Of a stretch of 11,216 bases of DNA, positions 1-5,508 are shown in pieces. The position numbers were made by a program, and so were the translations under genes. The notes under the pieces were generated by a model. It ran no database searches. It was not told the origin of the DNA and worked only from the letters and a program-made list of their open reading frames with translations. Source of the stretch: Candidatus Jorgensenbacteria bacterium RIFCSPLOWO2_12_FULL_42_11 (GTDB lineage Bacteria; Patescibacteriota; Minisyncoccia; UBA6257; MFKM01); NCBI GenBank assembly GCA_001779575.1, contig MFKM01000012.1, positions 1 to 11,216 of the forward strand, written 5' to 3'. How positions within the stretch are numbered: the stretch's first letter is position 1; every line of letters starts with the position of its first letter.

Positions 1-339
1 GGAACCGAAATATTTTTTTAGAGTTTCCTCGTTTAGCTTTATCTGTCTGACAATTTCGGGCGACGGCAGTTTCGGCAAAAAAGCGTGGTACTTGGCGCTA
101 CCGGTCAATTCAATTTGCCCCCTGTCGGCTAAAAATTTGATGTCGGCAATAACATCCTGACAGTTATTTTTTTCCAGCAGTTCGCATAAAATGCCGTTTA
201 TGTTCAAAGTGATTTTTACTTGAGGCGCTCTTTTTAACTCGGCCATGATTTTCCGGTAGGATTCATCGGCGATTCTTTTAATCCAAATCGGTTTTTGAGT
301 CGGCGGCTGATAAATGTGTAAAAAATTAGCCCAATACAT
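1..339 (-). CDS. Glycoside hydrolase family 57 protein, N-terminal part (runs off left edge)
   Basis: This is the first 113 residues of a minus-strand gene whose remainder lies beyond base 1. The start MYWANFLHIYQPP corresponds to GH57 conserved region 1, usually HxHQP; here it reads H8-I-Y10-Q11-P12, with Tyr replacing the second His. Residues 74-91 (GQIELTGSAKYHAFLPKL) match conserved region 2, seen in GH57 alpha-amylases, 4-alpha-glucanotransferases and branching enzymes. The catalytic nucleophile Glu and the acid/base Asp would lie downstream and cannot be seen. The family cuts or rearranges alpha-1,4-glucans in the cytoplasm using a TIM-like barrel. The ATG lies 20 bp after the glgA stop, so the two are probably one transcript for glycogen-type glucan metabolism. 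Only a weak GGA-type ribosome site precedes it. The exact activity within GH57 cannot be decided. Confidence 0.82.
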   Translation of the reverse strand, partial: MYWANFLHIYQPPTQKPIWIKRIADESYRKIMAELKRAPQVKITLNINGILCELLEKNNCQDVIADIKFLADRGQIELTGSAKYHAFLPKLPSPEIVRQIKLNEETLKKYFGS

Positions 340-359
340 TTTGTTAAAAATTCCAAATT

Positions 360-1898
360 CTAACGCTCAAGCTCTTTTCTTCTCAAATCCACGGCCCTAA
401 AAAACAAATCAAGGTATTTCTGGGCCGATTTTTCCCAGGAAAAATCTTTTTCCATCGCCCGTTTCTCTATCCCCTGCCAGGTTAAACGGTGGCGATAATT
501 TTCAAACGCCCGGGTGATAGCTGTCGCCATCGCCAAAGAATCAAACTCTTTAAAAACAAAACCGGTTCCGGAATTGCTGCGGGGATTATAATCTTCAACC
601 GTATCGGCCAGGCCGCCGGTTTTTCTGACAATCGGAACAGCCCCGTAACGCATCGCTTCCATTTGGACTAAACCGGCCGGTTCAAATCTGGAAGGAATTA
701 AAACGGCATCAGCTCCTGATAAAATCAAATGAGGCAAGACTTCATCAAAAATGAGATGGCTGGCCACCTGCTCCGGAAAACTTTCTCCCAGCTTTTGAAA
801 AAAACTCATATAACGGCCGTCGCCGGAGCCCAAAATCACTAATTGGAAACCTAATTGTTTTAATAAAGGCTCAATGACCGGGAATAACAAGTCAAATCCT
901 TTTTGCTCGTCAAGGCGGGAAATAACACCGACAACAAAAACGTCATTTTTAACCGGTAAATTAAATCGTTCCTGAAGCTCCGTTTTATTGGCAAGCCGTT
1001 TTTCCAAATTTTTGACGTTATAATTTTTAACCAGATGCGGGTCGGTTTCCGGATTCATTGTTTTATAATCAATGCCGTTTAAAACGCCATAAATCCGCGA
1101 GCGCCGTTCCCGCAACAAATCATCCAAAAGCTCTCCGTAATCCGCCGTCATTATTTCCTTGGAATAATTTGAGGAGACGGTATTGATAATGTCGGCGTAT
1201 TTAATGCCCCGCCGCATCGCGTTAATTTTCAAAAGCCGGGGATTAAACAAAGACGGCATCAAGGAATGGCCATCGTCAAAATCCATTTCGGTGATAAATC
1301 GATGGTCAAACATTCCCTGATAATGTAAATTATGAATGGAAAAGACAGTGGCGATGGAATTTAATTTAGGGTCATCTTTGTAATTTTGATGCAGATAACT
1401 GACCAGAAAACCGGTCTGCCAATCGGAAGCGACAATCACATCCGGCCGCCAGTCTTTATTAACCCGCAAAAATTCCAAAACTCCTCGAGAAAGCAAAGCC
1501 CAACGAACCGCGTCATCGCCATAGCCGTAAATATTCGCCCGCTTTTCGTAGTATTCTTCGTTTTCCAAAAAATAAGCCGTCACCGGAGCCCGATGGTCGC
1601 CTGACGGAGATTCAAATTTTTTGACGTTGCAAATAAGGTGCCGGGGTTGGCCTTCTTCTTCGGCGTCGGTTGGCACTTTCAACCCTTCGTAAGCCATTCT
1701 CAATTTATATTTTTCCTGGTCAAGGCTGGCGTAACGAGGAATCATCATTCGGACATCATAACCCAATTCTCTTAAAGCGCGCGGCAAAGAAAACATTACT
1801 TCGCCGAGACCGCCGGCTTTGACAAAAGGAGCGGCTTCCGAAGCCACAAAAAGAATCTTGGGAAAAGATTTTTTAACGGCGAAAAAAGGCATAGTCAT
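360..1898 (-). CDS. glgA: Glycogen (starch) synthase, GT5 family
   Basis: This 512-residue enzyme transfers glucose from ADP- or UDP-glucose to the non-reducing end of an alpha-1,4-glucan. The N-terminal Rossmann domain begins with ILFVASEAAPF and the nucleotide-sugar motif K27-A-G-G-L31 (usual form K-T/V-G-G-L). SIHNLHYQG follows mid-domain, and VLNGID is near residue 274. The C-terminal Rossmann domain has SRLDEQKG at 327-334 and PSRFEPAGL, with the conserved catalytic Glu at about 406; the usual Cys of EPCGL is Ala here. RKTGGLADTV follows. Length is normal for GT5. The reading frame stays open to 1955, but those 19 extra residues are not family-like and overlap the divergent gene, so the ATG at 1898 (MTMPFF) is chosen; the ATG at 1892 is also possible. 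A possible extended -10 element lies 7 bp upstream. The GH57 gene follows in the same direction. Confidence 0.95.
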   Translation of the reverse strand: MTMPFFAVKKSFPKILFVASEAAPFVKAGGLGEVMFSLPRALRELGYDVRMMIPRYASLDQEKYKLRMAYEGLKVPTDAEEEGQPRHLICNVKKFESPSGDHRAPVTAYFLENEEYYEKRANIYGYGDDAVRWALLSRGVLEFLRVNKDWRPDVIVASDWQTGFLVSYLHQNYKDDPKLNSIATVFSIHNLHYQGMFDHRFITEMDFDDGHSLMPSLFNPRLLKINAMRRGIKYADIINTVSSNYSKEIMTADYGELLDDLLRERRSRIYGVLNGIDYKTMNPETDPHLVKNYNVKNLEKRLANKTELQERFNLPVKNDVFVVGVISRLDEQKGFDLLFPVIEPLLKQLGFQLVILGSGDGRYMSFFQKLGESFPEQVASHLIFDEVLPHLILSGADAVLIPSRFEPAGLVQMEAMRYGAVPIVRKTGGLADTVEDYNPRSNSGTGFVFKEFDSLAMATAITRAFENYRHRLTWQGIEKRAMEKDFSWEKSAQKYLDLFFRAVDLRRKELER

Positions 1899-1905
1899 AT
1901 TTATT

Positions 1906-1914
1906 ATTTTAACA
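1906..1914 (-). promoter_or_regulatory. Candidate extended -10 promoter for glgA
   Basis: On the minus strand TG-T-TAAAAT gives an extended -10 element (hexamer at 1906-1911) 7 bp before the chosen glgA ATG. No convincing -35 lies 16-18 bp upstream. If used, transcription would begin at or next to the start codon, giving a leaderless or nearly leaderless mRNA. The region is AT-rich, so a chance match is possible. Confidence 0.35.
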
Positions 1915-1924
1915 TATTGTATTA

Positions 1925-1930
1925 TATAAA
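1925..1930 (+). promoter_or_regulatory. Candidate -10 element for the flippase gene
   Basis: TATAAA sits 8 bp before the flippase ATG at 1939. The predicted start point falls at about 1937, again almost leaderless. A weak TTATTA at 1901-1906 could be a -35 with an 18-bp spacer. It lies only 13 bp from the opposing glgA -10, so the two polymerases could not bind together. Confidence 0.3.
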
Positions 1931-1938
1931 GAGACTCA

Positions 1939-3411
1939 ATGCTTAACCGAATCAAAAAATTTCTTTTTGAAAACCAGTCTCTTCATCAGACGGCGCTCAA
2001 AAACGCTTTCTGGCTGAATTTCGGGGAAATAGCCAGCCGGCTAATCAGGGCCGTTGTTATTATTTACGCCGCCCGCCTTGTCGGAGCGGCCAATTACGGC
2101 GTTTTTTCTTACGCCCTCAATTTAGCCGGCCTTTTCACTATTTTCTCGGATATCGGAGTCGGCAGTATTCTCACTCGGGAAGCGTCAAAAAATCCCGAAT
2201 CAAAAACCCAATACTTTTCCACCGCTTTTTTTATCAAAATTTGCTTGCTGATTTTAAGCATCGCCTCGGTTATTTTCCTCGCCCCGTTTTTCACCAAAAT
2301 CAAAGACGTTATTCCCCTGTTGCCGGTTGTCGCCGTCTTGCTCGCCTTTGACAGCTTGCGGGATTTTGCCTTTGCCTTTATCCGGGCTTTGGAAAAAATG
2401 CAGGTGGAAGCGGCAATTAAAATAATCACCAATGTCGCGATTGTCGTTCTGGGTTTTCTGGCGCTTTCTGTTTCGGCCACCAGCCGTTCATTCACCATCG
2501 GCTACACTCTTGGCAGCGGTTTTGGTTTAGCCGCCGTTATCTGGGCGCTCAAAGACCAATTCAGCAAAATTTTTACTCATTTCAAAAAAGAATTAATTTC
2601 TCCCATTCTTGCTTCGGCCTGGCCGTTTGCTTTATTCGGCTTATTGGGCGGTTTAATGATAAACACCGACATGATAATGCTCGGCTGGTACCGGCCGGCC
2701 CAGGACTTGGGATTTTACGCCGCCGCTTACAAACCAGTCCAGCTTTTTTGGATTTTCCCGACCCTTTTAGCCGGCAGTTTTTTCCCGATTTTAAGCCGCT
2801 TGGCTAATGAAAACAATGAAAAATTCAGATTGGTTTTTGAAAAAGCGATGACCGTCGTTTTCCTGGTTGGCGTGCCGCTGGTAGCCGGCGGCCTCGTGTT
2901 GAGCCACGATTTCATCAGAATTATTTTCGGAAATGAATATCTGCCGGCCATTCCCGTTTTTCAAATCCTTCTCCTAACTGTCTTCTTGGTTTTTCCCGGC
3001 AGTTTGCTCGGCAACGCTATTTTTTGCTACGACAAACAAAAAAGTTTAATCGGTTATTTTTTTCTCGGCGCTTTAGGCAATATTTTTTTTAATTTTCTTT
3101 TGATTCCGATTTGGGGAATCGGCGGAGCGGCCATTTCAACTGTTTTCACCCAAATTATCAGCAACGGCTTCAGCTGGCAAAAAATGAAAAAAATCAACAA
3201 TTTTTACACCCTCCGTCATTTGCCTAAGATAATCGCCGCCGCTCTTTTGATGACCCTTTTCGCCTGGGGTTTGAATGTCTTGAAAATCAACTTCTTCGTC
3301 AATCTTTCATTGTCAATCTTCGTTTATTTTGGTCTTTTATATTTATTGAAAGAGCCTCTCTTGATAGCCGGCAAAAATATTATCCGCGACCATATAACAG
3401 TCAAAAACTGA
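1939..3411 (+). CDS. Polysaccharide/oligosaccharide flippase (Wzx/RfbX-like, MOP superfamily)
   Basis: This 490-residue integral membrane protein probably moves a lipid-linked oligosaccharide from the inner to the outer leaflet for surface glycan assembly. About 14 hydrophobic segments can be followed through the protein, the first pair at roughly 20-45 and 51-75 and the last pair at the extreme C-terminus. The N-terminal signature ALKNAFWLNFGEIASRL followed by AARLVGAANYGVFSYAL is typical of COG2244 flippases, as is the later FDSLRDFAFAFIRALEKM. The middle has MLGWYRPAQDLGFYAAAY, another family hallmark. No glycosyltransferases or polymerase genes accompany it here, so its substrate is unknown. 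It diverges from glgA and converges on the sigma gene. The ATG at 1939 is chosen because it is the first in frame and gives a normal N-terminus; only a weak AGAGA precedes it. Confidence 0.9.
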   Translation: MLNRIKKFLFENQSLHQTALKNAFWLNFGEIASRLIRAVVIIYAARLVGAANYGVFSYALNLAGLFTIFSDIGVGSILTREASKNPESKTQYFSTAFFIKICLLILSIASVIFLAPFFTKIKDVIPLLPVVAVLLAFDSLRDFAFAFIRALEKMQVEAAIKIITNVAIVVLGFLALSVSATSRSFTIGYTLGSGFGLAAVIWALKDQFSKIFTHFKKELISPILASAWPFALFGLLGGLMINTDMIMLGWYRPAQDLGFYAAAYKPVQLFWIFPTLLAGSFFPILSRLANENNEKFRLVFEKAMTVVFLVGVPLVAGGLVLSHDFIRIIFGNEYLPAIPVFQILLLTVFLVFPGSLLGNAIFCYDKQKSLIGYFFLGALGNIFFNFLLIPIWGIGGAAISTVFTQIISNGFSWQKMKKINNFYTLRHLPKIIAAALLMTLFAWGLNVLKINFFVNLSLSIFVYFGLLYLLKEPLLIAGKNIIRDHITVKN

Positions 3412-3421
3412 AAATAAAAAA

Positions 3422-3461
3422 GGACGCCCTGATTATCTTTTGAAAGATAACCAAGTCGTCC
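3422..3461 (-). terminator. Long hairpin terminator between convergent genes
   Basis: A 40-nt hairpin has outer arms GGACG/CGTCC and an inner perfect stem TTATCTTT/AAAGATAA, with three single mismatches between them. Read on the minus strand, the hairpin is followed by TTTTTTATTTT (3421-3411), a good U-tract, so it should end the sigma-factor transcript. On the plus strand it is followed by the weaker AATTTATTTA, so it may also stop the flippase transcript. Confidence 0.8.
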
Positions 3462-3468
3462 AATTTAT

Positions 3469-4362
3469 TTACTGCTTTGCTAAATATCTTATTTGGGGGC
3501 ATTTTCTCAATTTTTTCAACGCCTTTTCCTTGATTTGACGAACATATTCCCGCGACACTCCCAGTTTCTTGCCTATTTCCGCGAGGGTCCGTTTTTGCTG
3601 TCCATTTAATCCGAAATGCGACCTGACGACCAATTTCTCTTTTGGCGGCAGTATCTTCAAAGCGTCATCAAAAATTTTTTTTAATTCTTCTTGATTCAGC
3701 CGTCTATAAATTTCAGGATTAAATCTCGATTCAAAATTGTTTGAAAATTTTGTCAAATTACCTCCTTCGTCTATAAATTCTTCAAAAGTGTCGTTCCCGT
3801 CAGACCACCTCGGCTGCTGAAGCGAAATAAATTTATAACAATACCCTAGGGCATTTTTCGTCTCTCTTTTCGTTAATCCCGCGTCTTTGCTTACTTCGCT
3901 AATCAAATCCGGAAAGTAAGTTTGGCTTCCGTTTTTTTGCCAAAGACAATTTTCCGCTCGGAAAATCTTTTGGATTCTTGTTTGAATATAATCAGGGACC
4001 CTAACGGTTTTTGAACAATCAAAAATGGCCCTGGCAATGGTGTTTTCAATCGCTTGTCCGGCGTAACTGGAAAATCGGCAACCTTTTTTGCTGTTAAATC
4101 CTTTTCTGCCAACCGCTTTCAATAAACCGTAATTGCCTGCCTGAATCAAATCCTCAAATGCCAAACCCGAACGGCTGACATATTTTTTAGCAATATGCAC
4201 CACTAATTTTAAATTGGACCTGATTAATTTCTCCTTGGCTTCTTTATCGCCTTTTTTTATTCTCGCGACAAGCTCCAGTGTTTCTTCCTGGGTCAATAAC
4301 GGTATGCTCCCGATCGCCCTAAGATATCTGCCAATGGTTTCGTCTCCATCAATCTTGTTCAT
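3469..4362 (-). CDS. RNA polymerase sigma-70 family factor (non-primary, group 2/3-like)
   Basis: This 297-residue sigma factor directs RNA polymerase to promoters. It has region 1.2 (residues 8-38, IGRYLRAIGSIPLLTQEE), region 2.1-2.2 (50-83, NLKLVVHIAKKY and FEDLIQAGNYGLLKAV), 2.3-2.4 (94-123, to TVRVP), a region 3, and region 4 (238-287) ending in a helix-turn-helix with SREYVRQIKEKALKKLRK. Region 1.1 and the long non-conserved insert of primary sigma factors are absent. In region 2.3 the two tryptophans that open the -10 element in primary sigmas are replaced by Q103-A104; the stretch YAGQAIENTI is closer to sporulation-type SigE/SigK (YAxxxIENEI). Regions 1.2 and 4 stay RpoD-like. It is therefore more likely an alternative than the housekeeping factor. 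It has its own promoter, and an unusual A8-G10 tract precedes the ATG. It ends at a terminator. Confidence 0.93.
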   Translation of the reverse strand: MNKIDGDETIGRYLRAIGSIPLLTQEETLELVARIKKGDKEAKEKLIRSNLKLVVHIAKKYVSRSGLAFEDLIQAGNYGLLKAVGRKGFNSKKGCRFSSYAGQAIENTIARAIFDCSKTVRVPDYIQTRIQKIFRAENCLWQKNGSQTYFPDLISEVSKDAGLTKRETKNALGYCYKFISLQQPRWSDGNDTFEEFIDEGGNLTKFSNNFESRFNPEIYRRLNQEELKKIFDDALKILPPKEKLVVRSHFGLNGQQKRTLAEIGKKLGVSREYVRQIKEKALKKLRKCPQIRYLAKQ

Positions 4363-4365
4363 TTT

Positions 4366-4383
4366 CCCCCCCCCCTTTTTTTT
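4366..4383 (-). repeat. A8-G10 homopolymer in the sigma gene leader
   Basis: On the minus strand eight A are followed directly by ten G, then AAA and the sigma ATG. The G-run occupies the ribosome-binding position and is the only candidate Shine-Dalgarno sequence. Runs of this length slip during replication, so the leader length may vary between cells. The frame itself is not affected because the start codon lies downstream; only spacing and ribosome access would change. Confidence 0.85.
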
Positions 4384-4427
4384 CTTTATTGGTTTTAAAA
4401 GAACACGCGTTTTATTGAATAAAGATA

Positions 4428-4456
4428 AAAATAACGAATATCCGCCGATTTGTCAA
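4428..4456 (-). promoter_or_regulatory. Sigma-gene promoter, TTGACA-17-TATTTT
   Basis: A perfect -35 hexamer TTGACA (4456-4451) is followed after 17 bp by TATTTT (4433-4428), a 4 of 6 match to TATAAT. The -35 overlaps the stop codon of the upstream DUF192 gene. The predicted start near 4421 gives a leader of about 60 nt that contains the A8-G10 tract. This would let the sigma gene be expressed separately from the operon upstream. Confidence 0.6.
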
Positions 4457-4902
4457 ATTTTTACCTCATCGCCGATTTTGATATTGAATTTTTCAGCCGA
4501 ACCGGCCGGAACCTCCAAAACCTTATCAACCGCCATGGAAGGCGAACGAGCGGCGGGCGACTCGCCGATTTTTGGCGACGGAACGTTTTTTGAAATATCA
4601 ACAATTTTATTTCCGCTTATCCAAACAATATCCAGCGGCAAATTCATGCCAACCATCCAGAAGCTATACCGGCTTGACCTGGCAAAAATAAAAAGCATGG
4701 CTTTATTTTCTTCAAGCGTTTTCCGGCCGGAAAGGCCTTTGGCTCTTTTTAGCGCCGTGTCGGCGATTTCCGCTTCAAAAATTTTTCCGTTGATTCCAAT
4801 TCTCGCGATTTCGTAATTCGGTTTCTTTTTTGCCAAAAAAACCAAGCTAACCGCCGTAATAACAATCAATACCGTTAAAAAAATTATCAGATATTTAATC
4901 AT
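4453..4902 (-). CDS. Membrane-anchored DUF192 (COG1430) protein
   Basis: This is a 149-residue protein. Residues 3-24 form one hydrophobic segment followed by KKK, so it is probably anchored in the membrane by its N-terminus with the domain outside. Residues 41-149 match DUF192: EIADTALKRAKGLSGR (45-60), MLFIFARSSRYSFWM (69-83), LPLDIVWI (88-95) and VLEVPAGSAEKFNIKIGD (128-145). The biochemical function of DUF192 is not established. Its ATG overlaps the TGA of the methyltransferase gene (ATGA), so translation is probably coupled. A promoter for the following sigma gene overlaps its stop codon. Confidence 0.9.
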   Translation of the reverse strand: MIKYLIIFLTVLIVITAVSLVFLAKKKPNYEIARIGINGKIFEAEIADTALKRAKGLSGRKTLEENKAMLFIFARSSRYSFWMVGMNLPLDIVWISGNKIVDISKNVPSPKIGESPAARSPSMAVDKVLEVPAGSAEKFNIKIGDEVKI

Positions 4903-5372
4903 TGGCTGATTAGGTGAAAAGCGATTATTCCAAAAGCCACGGCCACATTTAACGATTCTTTTCGGCCTTTCATCGGAATTTCCAAAATTTTATCACTGCG
5001 TTTCAAAATCGCCAATGGCAACCCCTTGATTTCGTTTCCCAAAACTAAAGCGATAGTTTTTGATTTATAGCTTTTGGCTTTTAGTGAATAATAAGGTATG
5101 GATTTTTTGCTTTGTTCAACACTGAAAATTTTATAGCCCTCCCCTTTTAACTTGTCAATCAATTTGGCGGTTGAGTCAACCTTCTCCCAAGCCACGTATT
5201 TTTCCGCGCCTAAAGAAATCTTGGCTAATTGCGGCCGATATTTTCCGAATTGGTCAATCGGCGTCGGCGTAAAACCGCAAAGATAAATTTTTTCTATCCC
5301 AGCCGCGTCCGCGGTTCTAAAAATACTACCAACATTGTATAAACTTCTAATATTATGAAGAATCACAATCAT
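4899..5372 (-). CDS. TrmH/SpoU-family RNA 2'-O-methyltransferase
   Basis: This 157-residue SAM-dependent SPOUT enzyme should methylate a ribose 2'-OH in tRNA or rRNA; its target nucleotide is not evident. The three SpoU motifs are all present: motif 1 N13-VGSIFRTA21, motif 2 LVLGNEIKGL (109-118), and motif 3 IPMKGRKESLNVAVA (132-146). These form the trefoil-knot cofactor site. It is a minimal form with no N-terminal RNA-binding extension. The start at 5372 (MIVILHNIRS) is chosen because it matches the usual beginning of the family. A longer reading from a TTG at 5441 would begin inside the inserted palindrome. Directly upstream lies a broken second copy of the gene's first 18 codons, described separately. 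The stop overlaps the DUF192 start by 4 nt. Confidence 0.9.
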   Translation of the reverse strand: MIVILHNIRSLYNVGSIFRTADAAGIEKIYLCGFTPTPIDQFGKYRPQLAKISLGAEKYVAWEKVDSTAKLIDKLKGEGYKIFSVEQSKKSIPYYSLKAKSYKSKTIALVLGNEIKGLPLAILKRSDKILEIPMKGRKESLNVAVAFGIIAFHLISQ

Positions 5373-5508
5373 TTTATATTTATAAATTGAACCGACATTA
5401 TGCCAGGTAGTGAAAACTCGATTAGTCGCCAAAGGCGACAAAAATTTTAAAATCGAGTTTCTACTACCTGGTATGTAAACTGCGGATGTTATGAAGGATA
5501 ATAATCAT
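5373..5508 (-). pseudogene. Broken duplicate of the methyltransferase gene 5' end
   Basis: The ATG at 5508 overlaps the TGA of the upstream giant gene (ATGA), as would be expected of the original coupled start. It encodes MIIILHNIRSLH and then, inside a palindromic insertion, TR and a stop. After the insertion the sequence resumes as NVGSIYKYK and runs in frame into the intact gene. With the insertion and one 4-bp repeat removed, the fragment reads MIIILHNIRSLHNVGSIY, 15 of 18 residues identical to the intact start MIVILHNIRSLYNVGSIF. At the DNA level 40 of 54 bases match, and six of the nine differing codons are synonymous. The fragment may still yield a 14-residue peptide that keeps ribosomes moving toward the intact start. 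Confidence 0.8.
5403..5471. mobile_element. 69-bp palindromic MITE-like element with 4-bp target duplication
   Basis: The two 21-bp end arms (5403-5423 and 5451-5471) are inverted repeats matching at 19 of 21 positions, starting with CCAGGTAGT. The centre holds a second perfect hairpin, GTCGCC-AAA-GGCGAC (5425-5439). Both ends are flanked by TATG on the plus strand (5399-5402 and 5472-5475), as a target-site duplication would be. Deleting the element and one TATG restores an open frame across the interrupted 5' end of the methyltransferase. It has no coding capacity, so any movement would need a transposase from elsewhere. No other copy was seen in the window, and the transposon family is not recognised. 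Confidence 0.75.

Noticed and set aside
1899..1955. Longer glgA start at 1955 adding 19 residues
   Set aside because: The extra residues do not match the family, lack a ribosome site and overlap the first codons of the divergent flippase. The ATG at 1898 fits the family length and the short intergenic region.
4214..4816. 200-codon plus-strand open frame across the sigma gene, its promoter and the DUF192 gene
   Set aside because: It crosses a promoter, the homopolymer and two well-supported genes, and its residues reflect antisense of these.
5403..5471. Palindrome as an intrinsic transcription terminator after the giant gene
   Set aside because: The hairpin is strong, but no T-run follows it on either strand, and the downstream genes are closely coupled. 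The flanking 4-bp direct repeats and restored frame on removal favour an insertion.
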